Shown: positions 1 through 12,997 of the stretch, piece by piece
Position numbering within the stretch: the stretch's first letter is position 1
How the letters are laid out: the number at the start of each line of letters is the position of its first letter
Assembly: GCF_007655135.1 (NCBI RefSeq)
Contig: NC_045131.1
Coordinates: 6,820,001-6,884,000 of the forward strand
Reading direction: 5' to 3'
Origin: Punica granatum
Taxonomy: Eukaryota; Streptophyta; Magnoliopsida; Myrtales; Lythraceae
DNA length: 64,000 nt
Notes under the pieces: generated by a model
What the model was told of the DNA's origin: nothing
What the model saw: only the letters and a program-made list of their open reading frames with translations
Database searches by the model: none
Program-made: the position numbers and the translations under genes

Positions 1-438
1 CACGAAATGTTCTCCACCAAGAAAGTTTGACAGTCAAGACAGAGCCCTTTGATCTGCCAACAAAGCTCCAACTTTACCTTCTTCTTCCTTTTTTGCTGGG
101 TAAACATCTAATCATATCAATAAAAAATTTGGGCATTGTCACAAGGGTAACCTCAAACATACATAGGGAGGTAAGATTTAACTTAATACCTAATTGACAT
201 AGGTTGTGAGCATGAGGGTTAAATAACTGAGGAACTCATGTACAACGCAAATATGAGAATAAGAAAGTAGCTGTCTAATGTCTATTACGAGGTTCTTAAT
301 AACCTAAGGAACATTGCGGGAATTCAAAATAGCATTAATAAGAACTAAATCATCACTTTCAATCCAACCAAACTTGGCCCATTTTTATATGGCTGTAGAG
401 ATAACTAAAGGGTCATTTTCTCAATATAAAAAGGGGAA

Positions 439-494
<56 letters not shown>

Positions 495-749
495 GGAGAA
501 AGCTTCTTTTGTCCCTGTCCCTCCATTTTTTAAGTGCCCCACCGTTTCTTGATTTCTGCTCAATTGGGTTTTGACTTCTACTGCAGATTGAGGCAATTGA
601 GCTGTCTGCTGTTGCCGGGTACTTGAGATTCTCTCCCTCTTGCTATTCTTTCATGCTTGATTTGCTCTGTTCATGAGAGCTTTGGGATTTCTTGAATTAG
701 CTGAGCTGAGCTGCTGAGATTCCTTGTTGGGTTTTAGATCATATCCAAG
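1..749. other. Upstream region of first cysteine synthase copy, with a 55-nt G run
   Basis: This is the 5' flank and probable 5' UTR of the cysteine synthase gene starting at 750. Its first 80 bases align with 4539-4620, the flank of the second copy, so the duplication extends beyond the left edge of the window. About 230 bases (roughly 126-360) have no counterpart in copy 2 and look like an insertion. Positions 439-493 are an unbroken run of G followed by purines; copy 2 lacks it. I see no gene here: the open frames across the G run only encode polyglycine or polyproline. Confidence 0.6.
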
Positions 750-3169
<2,420 letters not shown>

Positions 3170-3212
3170 GTTGCAAGGCTCAAGAATCACTTGTTTCTGT
3201 ACAACTTGTCGA

Positions 3213-3218
3213 AATAAA
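3213..3218 (+). terminator. Probable polyadenylation signal AATAAA of cysteine synthase copy 1
   Basis: AATAAA lies 44 bases after the stop codon. The aligned position in copy 2 reads AATGAT, so copy 2 must use another signal. Confidence 0.45.
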
Positions 3219-3618
3219 GGAATATTCCATAATTTGATGTTGATTCAAAATTCATGGTCAAGACAAAGGAGATGTTGGTTTGGATGATAATTGAATGTTA
3301 AATGTTAATGGCCTCCTGATGGAATAGTTGATGATTACAATTTGTCTTATCAAAAAACTTCTTGGAGATGAATGGATATAGTATGGGATCGCCATATGGA
3401 AATGGCTTCATACAACTGGCAATCATGCAAGATTGTCTGACCAAAGTAGAATATATTGTGATTTGATCGACTTGAAGATGTCGCCGTATTCAGTCTTTGC
3501 ACAATGACAACTTTATGTCGTCCCAAATTTTGAGCTTCAGAAAGTACATCGAAGCATAACATATATGGAGGCATGCCCTATACTGAGGAGAAACTCTAGA
3601 ACTTGAAGCTGAATCTGC

Positions 3619-3790
3619 TCACTTGTCCGGCTGCTCAGTGCCATCGAGCCAAGCAGCTGCAGCTACAGAAGTAGCCACTTCAGCAGGATGGGCGGTCAGT
3701 CACGGGTCGTTCCTCGTCTCAGACTCTCAGACCCTGTCGTCTCCTCCACGTCCCGATGGGTCATGGGCTGAACGATATCTAGTCCGCTGG
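3619..3790 (-). pseudogene. Truncated last exon of an SMP/LEA gene (duplicated relic)
   Basis: Read on the minus strand, this matches exon 3 of the complete SMP gene at 8879-9049, including the same stop codon context (GACAAG-TGA) and the conserved AAA-rich stretch. The frame is broken by at least two internal stop codons. No counterparts of exons 1 and 2 are visible to the right, where the similarity ends within the exon. It is therefore the edge of the duplicated block, cut inside the SMP gene, and not a working gene. The spacing from the preceding cysteine synthase stop equals that in copy 2 once the LINE inserted there is removed. Confidence 0.7.
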
Positions 3791-5006
3791 AATATTATCG
3801 GTTGATAAGAAACTGCACAAGTACAGTCCTTCGGTTCCCCATTCAAATGAAAGTATTTCCTGAGCAAATTCCCGCCCAGACCTGTCTTCTTGAGCGCCCA
3901 TCGTGAGGTCTGGTTTCTATGATCATGGGCGAAGCAAACTCTGATGCTCTGCATCTGCTTGACAGCCATGCCAACCTGTTGGAGCCAATAAGGAATAGCC
4001 CAAAAAGATCCATTACGGTTTAGTTGAACGGGAAAGGAAAGATCTAATAAGAAAAATAGTTCATTCTCTCACGCATAGGGTCGCATCGGGTGCTTGTAAG
4101 CGATGATGTGACCCATTGGATCTTACGCGCTAGTAGCAGTAGTTATTACATGAGCAGAGTCCACAGGCTCTTCTTGACGGGCAATGTGGATGGGCCGCGT
4201 ATTATTACGTGATCAGATTATGAGTCGAGGGTAAGTATGGGTCAGCTCGGACACAGATCAAACCATTATGACCATTCCTGGGAGGTTTCCAATTTAGCCA
4301 TCTAACCCTTTAAAAAATAAAGAGGGAGAGAGAAACTGTCGAGGAAGACAAAAGCAAACAAACAAAGAAAATAAGAAGAGATTCTTCTCTAAAACCGTGG
4401 CGTGCACCAAAAGGCAGAGAAGAAGAGAAAAAAAGTCCAATGGTGACCGCTGCCAGGGGAGAAGCAACGAACAGCAGACAGAGCCTCCTCTACAGTCAAT
4501 TTTCGAGACGACCCATGAATTCTTTAAACATACATTTCCACGAAATCTTGTCCACCAAGAAATTTGACAATCAAGGCAGAGCCCTTTTGTTCTGCTTCAA
4601 CAAACCTCCAACTCAACCCATTTGGTAGTCTTTATTATGGCTGAAGAGATGAGGGGTCGTTTTCTCAATAAAATAAGCTGCTTTTCTGACGAAGGATAAC
4701 CTTTGACTACTTGTCCCTGCACCCTCCATTTTTAATGCCCTGCTATTCTTGATCTCTGCTCAACTGGGTTTCGATTTATAGTGCAGACTGGGGCCATTGT
4801 GCTGTCTACATTGTTGGGTACTCGAGATTCTCTCCCTCTTGCTGTTCTTTCATGCTTGATTTGCCACGTTTCATATGAGCTCTGAGCTTTCTTGAATCAG
4901 CTGAACCGACTGAGCTGCTTAGGAACTGCCGAGGAACAAGAAAGGCATCACCTTTGATTAGCTCAAACTGTCCCTTCCCTGTTGGGTGTTTAGATTATAA
5001 TTCAAA
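3791..5006. other. Intergenic and 5' flank of cysteine synthase copy 2
   Basis: No gene is recognisable. The right part (from 4539) aligns with the first bases of the window and is the duplicated 5' flank and UTR of the cysteine synthase gene. The left part (3791-4538) has no counterpart inside the window and presumably corresponds to sequence left of position 1. Confidence 0.5.
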
Positions 5007-7293
5007 ATGGAGGGCAAGTTTGCAATCAAGAAAGATGTAACCGAGGTAAACCTCTCTCCTTGAAAGCGTTTTCTTCTCCTATGTTGCCCCAGTTTGATTA
5101 CAGAGTCCGAGCCAATCAATTCCAATGTGTTCTCTGCTGGTCTGTGCAGTTGATTGGTAACACTCCGATGGTATACCTGAACAATGTAGTGGATGGCTGC
5201 GTAGCTCGAATCGCTGCAAAGCTAGAATCGATGGAGCCATGCTCTAGCGTGAAAGACAGGCACTGATCTAGTACATGTTGTCCCGGTAACAATAGATATA
5301 TCTATAGGTATGTAAATTTTCCTAAGACCTTTTCTTCACAGTGCAGGATTGCGTATAGTATGATCAAGGACGCAGAAGAGAAAGGGCTAATTACTCCAGG
5401 GAAGGTTGATCGCTAATATCTTTCATCAATTAGTCAGGCTCCATTTTGTTCTGGTGAATAGGAAGCTTTACAATTTTTCCATCTCTCTTATGGAAAATGA
5501 AAGATAGTAGAGGAAAAATAATAAGAAGAAAGCTCGAAAGTCTTTCTTCTGAATTCCAGGTCCATAGACCATGTAGTTTATCTTGTGATAGACGGCCATG
5601 GCAGATTCTTGACATACTTATTCTCGAGTTTAATCCTGCAAAAATGAAGTTAGTTGCTCTTCAAGCTGACTGCAGGTCCACTACAGAACAGGCTTTGGCT
5701 TTATTAATTTCTATGACTTCGGATACTGAATTCATTCTTTGTTCTTCTCTCTTTCGGTTGTTAATAGACAGTCCTCGTGGAGCCTACCAGCGGTAACACA
5801 GGCATTGGGTTAGCATTTGTTGCAGCAGTTAAAGGCTACAGACTTATCATCACAATGCCCTCTATAGTCAGCCTCGAGCGAAGAATTGTGATCCGAGCTT
5901 TCGGAGCTGAGCTGCATATCACTGACCCCACCAAGGGATTTAAGGGGGTCCTCAACAAGGCCGAGGAGATAATGAGCAGCACTCCGAGCAGTTACATGCT
6001 CAATCAGTTCGAGAATCCTGCCAACCCAAAGGTTTGTCTCCTGCCTTTCTAAAGTCATGGCTTCAAACAGTTCCCATACAATTAGATATTACACATAAGC
6101 ATATTTGTCTACGGGTTTAAGCTTTTAGATCATTTGGCAGCACTTTTTCGAATTCAAACTGCACAACTCAGAGAATAACTGTGCACATAATTCTTGCAGA
6201 TTCACTATGAAACCACGGGGCCAGAAATATGGAGGGATACAGAAGGGAAGGTCGATTCTCTAGTTTCGGGGATAGGGACGGGAGGGACGGTGACTGGTGC
6301 TGGCTCATTCCTCAAAGAGAAAAACCCGGATATAAAGGTCGCGCTCATTTTTCTCACCTTTTGATTCAAGACACTTGGAGATGGATTCATAGGACTTGGT
6401 CCAAAAAGACTATTCCAGACTGAGTTAATCACAACAAATGATTGCTATCTAATCTGCAGCAATAAGAGATTGTGATTTTTTTGATCCTGTACCTTTGCAT
6501 CCATTGACGGAGTTTATCACTTGGATACATGTAGGTGTATGGGGTAGAGCCAGTCGAAAGTGCAGTCTTAAGTGGAGGACCACCTGGTAAGTTCATCAAA
6601 AAATATGCATTAGGACGAACTCATTTTTCGACATAACTTGTGATGCTTGGTGGAGCACCTGGTAAGATAATCAGTGTCGATGTTTCTACTTTCGGGGCAG
6701 GTAAGCATCTGATTCAGGGAATTGGTGCTGGATTCATTCCCGCAGTTCTTAATGTCAACCTGGTCGATGAAGTAATTCAAGTAAGAATTCCTCACGATTA
6801 GTCTCAGGTCAGGGATAGAGCTTCGCCTCCTGGAATTAAGAAATCTCCACCGTCCTGCAGGTTTCGAGTGAGGAGGCCATTGAAACTGCAAGACTGCTTG
6901 CCCTGAAAGAAGGTTTACTGGTAACTTTCTGGCTCTCATGACCCTACTATTACGAACAAACCACGAGCCGTAAAATTTCTTATATGCTGATCCTCATGGG
7001 CACAGGTTGGGATATCTTCAGGCGCTGCTGCTGCAGCTGCGATAAAATTGGCTAAGAGGCTGGAAAACGAAGGAAAACTGATTGTTGTGAGTGTAAATTC
7101 TCGTACTTCCGCGAATGACCACGTTGAAGAACAGATGCATTTCCTTATCTGACGTTGAGTAAGTGATTTTCTCATTCATCCTTGGATTTGCACATTGGTG
7201 CAGGTGATCTTCCCGAGCTTTGGAGAGCGTTATCTGTCCTCCGCGCTATTCGATTCTATCAGGACCGACGCCCAGAGCATGACCTTCGACTGA
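5007..7293 (+). CDS. Cysteine synthase (O-acetylserine (thiol)lyase), cytosolic CYSD-like; tandem copy 2
   Basis: Same enzyme family and exon plan as copy 1. Exons: 5007-5045, 5150-5259, 5347-5404, 5768-6031, 6200-6337, 6535-6586, 6701-6780, 6861-6920, 7006-7086, 7204-7293; every coding exon has exactly the same length as its partner, giving 323 aa. SVKDR (Lys 48), PTSGNTG and GIGTGGT are all kept. Differences include the loop after the substrate-binding strand, where copy 1 has [10 protein letters not shown] and copy 2 has [10 protein letters not shown]; most family members have PASMS there, so copy 2 is the odd one. Copy 2 also has IAYSMIKD, nearer the family norm than IAHSMIMD in copy 1. 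Intron 2 again starts with GC (5260-5261). There are no frameshifts or stops, so both copies look functional. A LINE insertion begins 85 bases after the stop. Confidence 0.9.
5260..5346 (+). other. GC-AG intron in cysteine synthase copy 2
   Basis: Exon end AAAGACAG is followed by gcactg, and the intron ends gtgcag. Splicing restores KDRIAYSMI; reading through meets TGA at once. It is shared with copy 1, so the GC donor predates the duplication. Confidence 0.85.
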
Positions 7294-7378
7294 GTTGAGT
7301 GCTGAGACTCGAGAAGTCTGTGTGTTTCTGTACCTCCCATTGAAATGATGGAGTAGTCTACATATTTGATGTTCACTT

Positions 7379-8515
7379 TTTTTTTTTTTTATAAATGGTA
7401 GAGACTTTCATTAAATAAAATAAATTTATATTAAGAGGCCATTTATCCAACAAAATTACCAATAGAACTACCAACAAAACTACCAAATAACATCAGTTAG
7501 CTATGAGCTATATCAGGAGGGTTAAACATATGATTGACTAAGGTAGCATTTACAATTTTGTGAGAGAGTCGGGAGTAAATACAAAGCTTTGCTTTCACAT
7601 TTGCAAAAATATTTCGAACTATAGTCTCTAGAGATAAGCTTTGCCTTTGATAAATCCTTGCGTTCCTCTCACGCCATATATAGTATATGTAGTGAGTCCA
7701 TAGAAGTTTCAAACAGATTACATCGAGCTTCTTGCCCCGAAGAGAAGAAATCCAACAGAATTTCGTATTCCAACTCACCAAAGTACGGTGCAAGCCAACT
7801 CGAGCCAACAAACTTCTCCAAATTTCCCATGTGATTGAACATTCAAATAAGAGATGGCGCGAGTTTCCCACTGTGTGTTGTAGAATTCGCAATTAGCTGA
7901 CGCAATCTGAATCCCAATGTTGATAGTCGGTCCTTAGTAGCTAATCTATTATGTACACAGAGCCAACTGATGAAAGAAGATCGTAGGAGCTGTCCATCAA
8001 ACCAAATCGCATTACTCCATTCCAATGTCGGGCTTCTGACTCGTAAACACTTCCAGGCATTAGCGGTGGAGAACTGCCTAGATTTGTGGGGTCCATAAAA
8101 CTGTATTATGGTTGGAGAGATCAAGTGCTGCAGCTAGGTCCCGAATCAAAGCGGCTTGTGGGTCTGAGCTCCGTGGCCAGTGTCATTGTCCTTGCGAAAG
8201 AACCGCGCTAACTTTTGCATGTTCACTGAGGGTAGGGAAACATTGTAGTCCGCGACAACAAAATTTAATCAATGGGCCAACTGGTAGCCAGGCATCATAC
8301 CAAAAAGATATAATAATACCTTAACCAACTCTGCAGCTACGATAAGGGGAAATCAGTGTTCTCAGCTGCATTAATTTCCTCCAATTCCAGGAACAGTCTC
8401 CAGGAATCCGTAAAGACCAAATACTGCGACCCTTTGTAAGGTATTTAATAGTCCAAGCCACCCAGAGAGACTCCGAACTTAGTAGAAGGGACCATAAATT
8501 CTTTAACACACATAC
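7379..8515 (-). mobile_element. 5'-truncated L1-type LINE, 3' end only
   Basis: Starting from its A-tail (a T run on the plus strand at 7379-7390), the minus strand encodes broken frames of a plant LINE ORF2 C-terminus. These are a stretch with the LWVAW..KYL pattern, then the S..NAWK / S.ISWLC.HNRLATKDRL pattern of the reverse-transcriptase zinc-binding region (zf-RVT), then LLFECSITWEIW and a terminal YIWRERNARI. Several frameshifts and stops separate them, so it is dead. The 5' boundary is inferred arithmetically: the stop-to-SMP-stop distance is 1136 bases longer here than in the uninserted copy 1 block. It therefore inserted after the tandem duplication. Confidence 0.75.
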
Positions 8516-8878
8516 CTTGTTTCACAAAGTTAGATCCCTGATGCCAAGTTCACTCACATTGCCATATATGATGAATGGCTTTCTAGGAAACGGTCTTATT
8601 CCGTGTTATTCATGTGTAAGTTTTCGAATGAAATAGTGTTAGTACTGCAAATTGATCGACTTGAGCATGTCATACACAGTCTATATAACATGACATTATA
8701 CTCATTTCTTACCAACTATTGACCTTAGTGACATTATCCTTATTTTCTAACAATGTCTTAACCTTCGGACCGTGCATAGATATGGTCACATGACATGGAT
8801 GGGGGCATGCTGTCCCTGCTAGTAACTGAAAACTCTACGTAGAGGAGGAACTCTAGAACCCGAAAAGGGAAATGCCCT

Positions 8879-10006
8879 TCACTTGTCCTGCTGATCAGTC
8901 TCGTTAAGCCGAGCGGCAGCGGCTACGGAGGCGGCCACTCCAGCGGGATGGGTGGTCAGGTATGGGTCGTTCCTCATCTCAGCCCCCGTCACCCCCTCTG
9001 CATCCTGACGGGTCGCAGGCTTGTCCGAAGGCAGCTTCGAGCTTGCATCCTAACAATAATACACGTTAGATTATTTCCTACGGGAAAAATGTTTTCCAGA
9101 CAAGGCCAAAAAAGAAGTAACGAAATTAACTACCGCTAACACATCGGCAAGTTTCGTCTTGTCCTCATCGCGGGCGACCCTTGCGTTGAGGATGGCTGCT
9201 GACTGAGCGGCTGCTGCTACTCCTCCAGGGATGATGGTGGTTCTTCCGGTGGCTCTCACCTCTGCTGCCTGTATCGCCGCGGCATCGCTCCTCTCCACGG
9301 GCTTGTGCCCCAATGTCAATGTCGTGGCCTCCAGGGCTTCCCCGATGGTTATGGGATCCTCAGCTCCGTCACCACTGCCGCCTCTCCCCTTCTGATCCCC
9401 GGCTGCCGGAGCTCCTCCAGCCACCAGTGGAGCTGGCTGCCTGTACTGGCCCACCACCTGGGTTCCATTTTTATATTAAAGAATAATAAAAAACCGAATA
9501 AAATCTGTGGGGAAATTCTTCAATATGATCCTCTTATGGAGCAATCATATGATCATCATTTGTTTATTTTATTTACTAATGAACGATTGCAAACTAACGA
9601 TCCCAGAAATCACGTAATTATAGCTTTTCCTAAAAATGCAACAGGAAATATCGAATCTCATGAAAGGTGATCACGTCCGGACCTGTCCACCGACGGACTC
9701 GGTGATCACGCGATGGCCGGTGAAGTCCTCCTTGGTTACGGTGACCCCGTGGCGCGCCGCCTCCTCGTTCATAGTCCCATGTCCAACCGCCCCGGCCTGC
9801 TCGTTCCTCGTGGCGGCAGACTGCATCATGGCAGCGGCGCCGCCCCTCTGGACCTGGCCGAGGAGGACGTTCTCGGCGGTCTGCATCATGGCGGCGTCCC
9901 TGGGCGCAACCGGCTTGTCGGCCAGCTCCCCCTGGATGTCGAACACATCGCCGTACTTGATCGGCTCCTGTTGTGGTGACCTCCGCTGCTGCTGTCCCTG
10001 ACTCAT
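8879..10006 (-). CDS. Late embryogenesis abundant protein, SMP family (LEA D-34 type)
   Basis: Seed maturation protein thought to protect cells during desiccation; LEA proteins of this family are hydrophilic and act in cytosol and nucleus. Exons on the minus strand: 10006-9683, 9457-9134, 9049-8879; 272 aa, close to the family norm of about 260. It opens MSQGQQQRRSP and shows three SMP-type segments. These are a first with PIKYGDVFDIQGELADKPV and AAMMQTAENVLLG, a second with DPITIGEALEATTLTLGHKPV and AAAIQAAEVRATG, and a short third with LPSDKPATRQDAEGV and HPAGVAASVAAAARLN. Splice sites are canonical. RY and ABRE motifs upstream (10106-10289) fit seed and ABA control. A truncated duplicate of exon 3 lies at 3619-3790. 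Intron 1 contains an AT-rich stretch with an unexplained open frame. Confidence 0.9.
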
Positions 10007-10105
10007 GGTCCTCGATTTGAAATCCGATCAGTGCAGTGCTGATGTTCTTCTTTTTTCCGGCGAGTTTGGAGTCGGATCAGTCAAACGTCTTCGTCTTTCA
10101 TAATG

Positions 10106-10289
10106 CATGCATGGGATGGGAGTGCAACCTCTGCGCAAGCTCTTTAGGACACGTGGCATGAATCTGGCAGGGCAGGACTCGTGTTTGTCATCCAAGTGAC
10201 CTGATTTGAGAGAAGAAGGATGCATCCAACGGCGGTTCATCGGATTTTCGTTACGGTCTGCTGTCGGGCGCATGCATGCTGCCACGTGG
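10106..10289 (-). promoter_or_regulatory. Seed/ABA promoter motifs of the SMP gene (two RY repeats, two ABREs)
   Basis: Upstream of the SMP start at 10006 lie CATGCATG at 10106-10113 and again at 10271-10278, the RY/Sph element bound by ABI3/FUS3-type B3 factors. ACGTGGC lies at 10151-10157 and the palindrome CCACGTGG at 10282-10289, both ABRE/G-box cores for bZIP factors. A further ACGTGGC lies near 10436. The pairing of RY and ABRE 100-280 bases before the start is the classic arrangement of seed LEA promoters; binding is inferred. Confidence 0.75.
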
Positions 10290-10499
10290 TGTTGCAATCC
10301 CGGTGGACGCGGGCCTCCACTTGTATTTAATAGTCATTTCGTTTCCATTATCCAAAGGTGTTACCTCCTATAATGAGTTCCTCGGCTCATGTAAAAATCA
10401 CATACCTTTCCCCATACTACCGATGTAGGATTCGAGACGTGGCAATTTTCATCGTTGGTCTTCAGTATATTCCCTCCCCATGACTCACGCCTTCAAAAT

Positions 10500-10700
10500 T
10501 AAATTTTTTTTTATCCCTTATGTATATTTTTTTATTTATAAAAAAATATTAACTTGATATTTTTTTTAGATTATAAAGGAAGTCTATGAGCCTCATAATG
10601 AAATAGAAATCGTAATACTCAATAAAAGAACATGGATACTCCAATCGAGTATCAAACTTAAAACCTCTTAATTATCGAGTTAGAACTAGCCATTCGTTTA
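10500..10700 (-). repeat. Diverged tRNA-derived SINE copy
   Basis: The minus strand carries TTGATACTCGA-type B-box remains followed by a body ending in GAGGCTCATAGACTTCC...TATAATC and an A-rich tail. This matches, base for base in parts, the better-preserved element at 54666-54820. Boundaries are approximate because the copy is heavily mutated. Confidence 0.45.
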
Positions 10701-11446
10701 ACAAGAACTTATTTTCCACATAGGAAAGAAAAAGCAAACTACTATCCGACCTATCACCTCTCTATTTCGAAACAGATTAGGGTGGCGGGGGTTTCGGTGA
10801 CCACTATTCTTATTCTAGGCTATGGAGGGCTTATCTGAGATAGGGGTAGCCGGTTTTATACCACCACTGCCCGACCTATTCTAGTTTTTACATATCCAAA
10901 GACCACCAGCGACCTCACTTTACCTGCGATTTTTTTGCTGAATTTGGATTCAAAACAACATTTTAAAATCAGATTTTGATTTTGAAAAAGAGTGGTGTAA
11001 ATGGTTATGTATGGGATCCATCCTTTGATTTTGTATGAATTATTTTATTTTAATGTGGAAAAAAAAGTGTTATAAATGGAATCCACCCTTTGACTTTGTA
11101 TGAGTTATTTTGTTTTGTTGTGGGTGTAATTAAGTTAAAATGAGATTTTAAAATCAGATTCACAAATCAAACCAACTTTTTATCTTCAACCTTCCTCGGT
11201 CCCTCTCTCCTTGTCGACCTCTTTTCTCCTATTTATTTTTAGTAAAATGCGTTGATTTAAAAATATGTCATGTTGGCATTTTTTACGGAGTTAAACAACA
11301 ACAGCATTTGAAGGAAGAATTTATGTAACAATGATGGCTAGGTCAAAAAAAAAAAGAATGAAATTTGAAAAAGAAAAAAAAAGAGTCACTATTAAGAATT
11401 AAAAGTGGACTTTTCTCTTATAAAAGATTGAAGAAAATAATGAGAA
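10701..11446. other. AT-rich intergenic sequence
   Basis: I see no coding potential, RNA gene or clear transposon boundary here. Two short near-repeats with the pattern TTTGA.TTTGTATGA.TTATTTT.TTTT lie at about 11023-11045 and 11088-11115. Confidence 0.4.
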
Positions 11447-11482
11447 CATAAATTATTGAAAGTTACAGGATGCAAACGAACT

Positions 11483-11527
<45 letters not shown>

Positions 11528-11822
11528 GGAGGAATGGATTAAAATAGAAGGCCAATTAAAGTTGGTGGTCCAAAAATAGAAGAAATAATAGAAATGGACG
11601 GAAAAAAAGGTATAAAACCTAAGCTATAATAGCATAAATTATTGAAAGTTACAGGGATGCAAACGAACTGGGTGTGGGGGGGGGGGGGGGGGGGGGGGGG
11701 TGGTGGTGGTGGTGGTGGAGGAGAATGGATTAAAATAGAAGGCCAATTAAAGTTAGTGGTCCAAAATAGAAGAAATAATAGAAATGGACGGAAAAAAAAG
11801 TATAAAACCTAAGCTATAATAG
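11447..11822 (+). repeat. Two tandem 186-190-bp units, each containing a long G run
   Basis: Unit 1 is 11447-11632 and unit 2 is 11633-11822. Both read CATAAATTATTGAAAGTTAC, then a GATGCAAACGAACTG stretch, a G run, AATGGATTAAAATAGAAGGCC and a tail ending TAAGCTATAATAG. The G run is 44 bases in unit 1 (11483-11526) and 25 bases in unit 2 (11676-11700), the latter followed by six TGG triplets. Outside the G run the units differ at only a few positions, so the duplication is recent. Homopolymer lengths may be affected by sequencing error. Confidence 0.85.
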
Positions 11823-12189
11823 CTTGTTTTGCGTGTAAGGAAGGATTACGGAAGGTTATAATACAAGTTTATATGATACCCTTTCCATAACCTAACCCGC
11901 TCCAAACAAGCGGTACAAGTATACGACTTCCGCGTGGACGGTCAGGTTAAATAGACCCGTTGGGCCTTAAACTATAATCATTTGGGCCTGTATAGAAATT
12001 TGCTCTCATGTTCGGTGGGCCAGGTCATCCCGGAGAGGGATATCGCTATCCGACAGTTGTATGAGCGTCGGGTACGGTTGCCTGTAGGTCCATCAGGATC
12101 TACAGCAATCAGTTGTAAAGAATTCTTATATAGTATCACATAAAATGATGGTTTATGACTTCAGCTTGACCAGTTATTATTTTACGTTT

Positions 12190-12400
12190 CCTTCAGGTTG
12201 TCAATGATGATGATGACAGCGATAGCGATACTGATAACATGCGGGAGGCTGATTCTGATATGATGGTGGATGCATCCCATCCCAGCGCTGCTCCAGTTCA
12301 AATGCCGATCGACGACCAACAAAGGCGCCCGAACCCGAGGATGGTTGGACTGTAGTTGGATCGAGGAAAAGTAAGGGCAGAAAGAAGTACACCTTTTAAA
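12190..12400 (+). pseudogene. TSR2: Last-exon relic of TSR2 (pre-rRNA processing protein)
   Basis: After an acceptor-like tttccttcag, the plus strand reads VVNDDDDSDSDTD, then a Met/Asp-rich stretch with DMMVDAS, and ends PEPEDGWTVVGSRKSKGRKK followed by TAA. The acidic run followed by DGWTVV.SR is the C-terminal signature of TSR2, which helps 20S pre-rRNA processing in other eukaryotes. A one-base frameshift between the acidic stretch and PEPEDGW separates the two parts. No upstream TSR2 exons are visible, so it is a broken fragment. Alternatively, upstream exons may be diverged beyond recognition. Confidence 0.6.
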
Positions 12401-12997
12401 GATACTTGGTCTTAGATCTCTAACAAGAAAGCAGTTTCGATTACTCGATAATACGGCTTGCTCCATCACGAACCTGTTCCCTTCAAAAATTATATGCATT
12501 CTTTCCTTTCTTGCTTAGCTTGTTTTCATGTTTGGTGGAGTTGTGTAAATCTCGAGTGCATTTTTGGCCGGTGTTCCCAATATAGGGTCGTGAACTATTT
12601 GTATAAATTTGCATCCCGACAGATTAAATAGTTCGCGTTCCGATAGATTTACCATTGCACCGACATTAAATGAAACCTTTGAGCTGTTTCAAGTTGCCAT
12701 TTGATTCTGTCGCAATACGAACAGCGAGCATTTTTTACTATGAAGATGCGAGACGTAAGCGCTCTCCTAACTCGGTACTTTCTGAAGGTAGTGCCCATGT
12801 GATTTCGGGAAATCCTTGTGGCTAATGCCAAGGTATTGTCAGCTAAAGCATTCAAACAGCAATGCAGGATTTCGGGAAGAAGCTACTCCAAAATTTAATC
12901 ACCGTCAACTAAAAATCCTCAAAGTTATTAACCAAATGCCTATAAGATTAGAAAATGTCGGATAAAAAAGACGGTATATACAATCATGGGGTTTATT
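12401..12997. other. Intergenic, including 3' flank of SDE3
   Basis: No gene is recognised. The right end should contain the SDE3 3' UTR (the gene reads leftwards and stops at 12998). Confidence 0.4.

Noticed and set aside
405..596. Open frames across the G run encoding polyglycine or polyproline
   Set aside because: The frames exist only because a homopolymer lacks stops; the flanks show no coding features and copy 2 of the duplication lacks the run.
7379..8565. Target duplication of the truncated LINE
   Set aside because: A TTGATGTTCAC before the tail resembles TTGTTTCAC near 8515-8525, but the match is too short and imperfect to claim.
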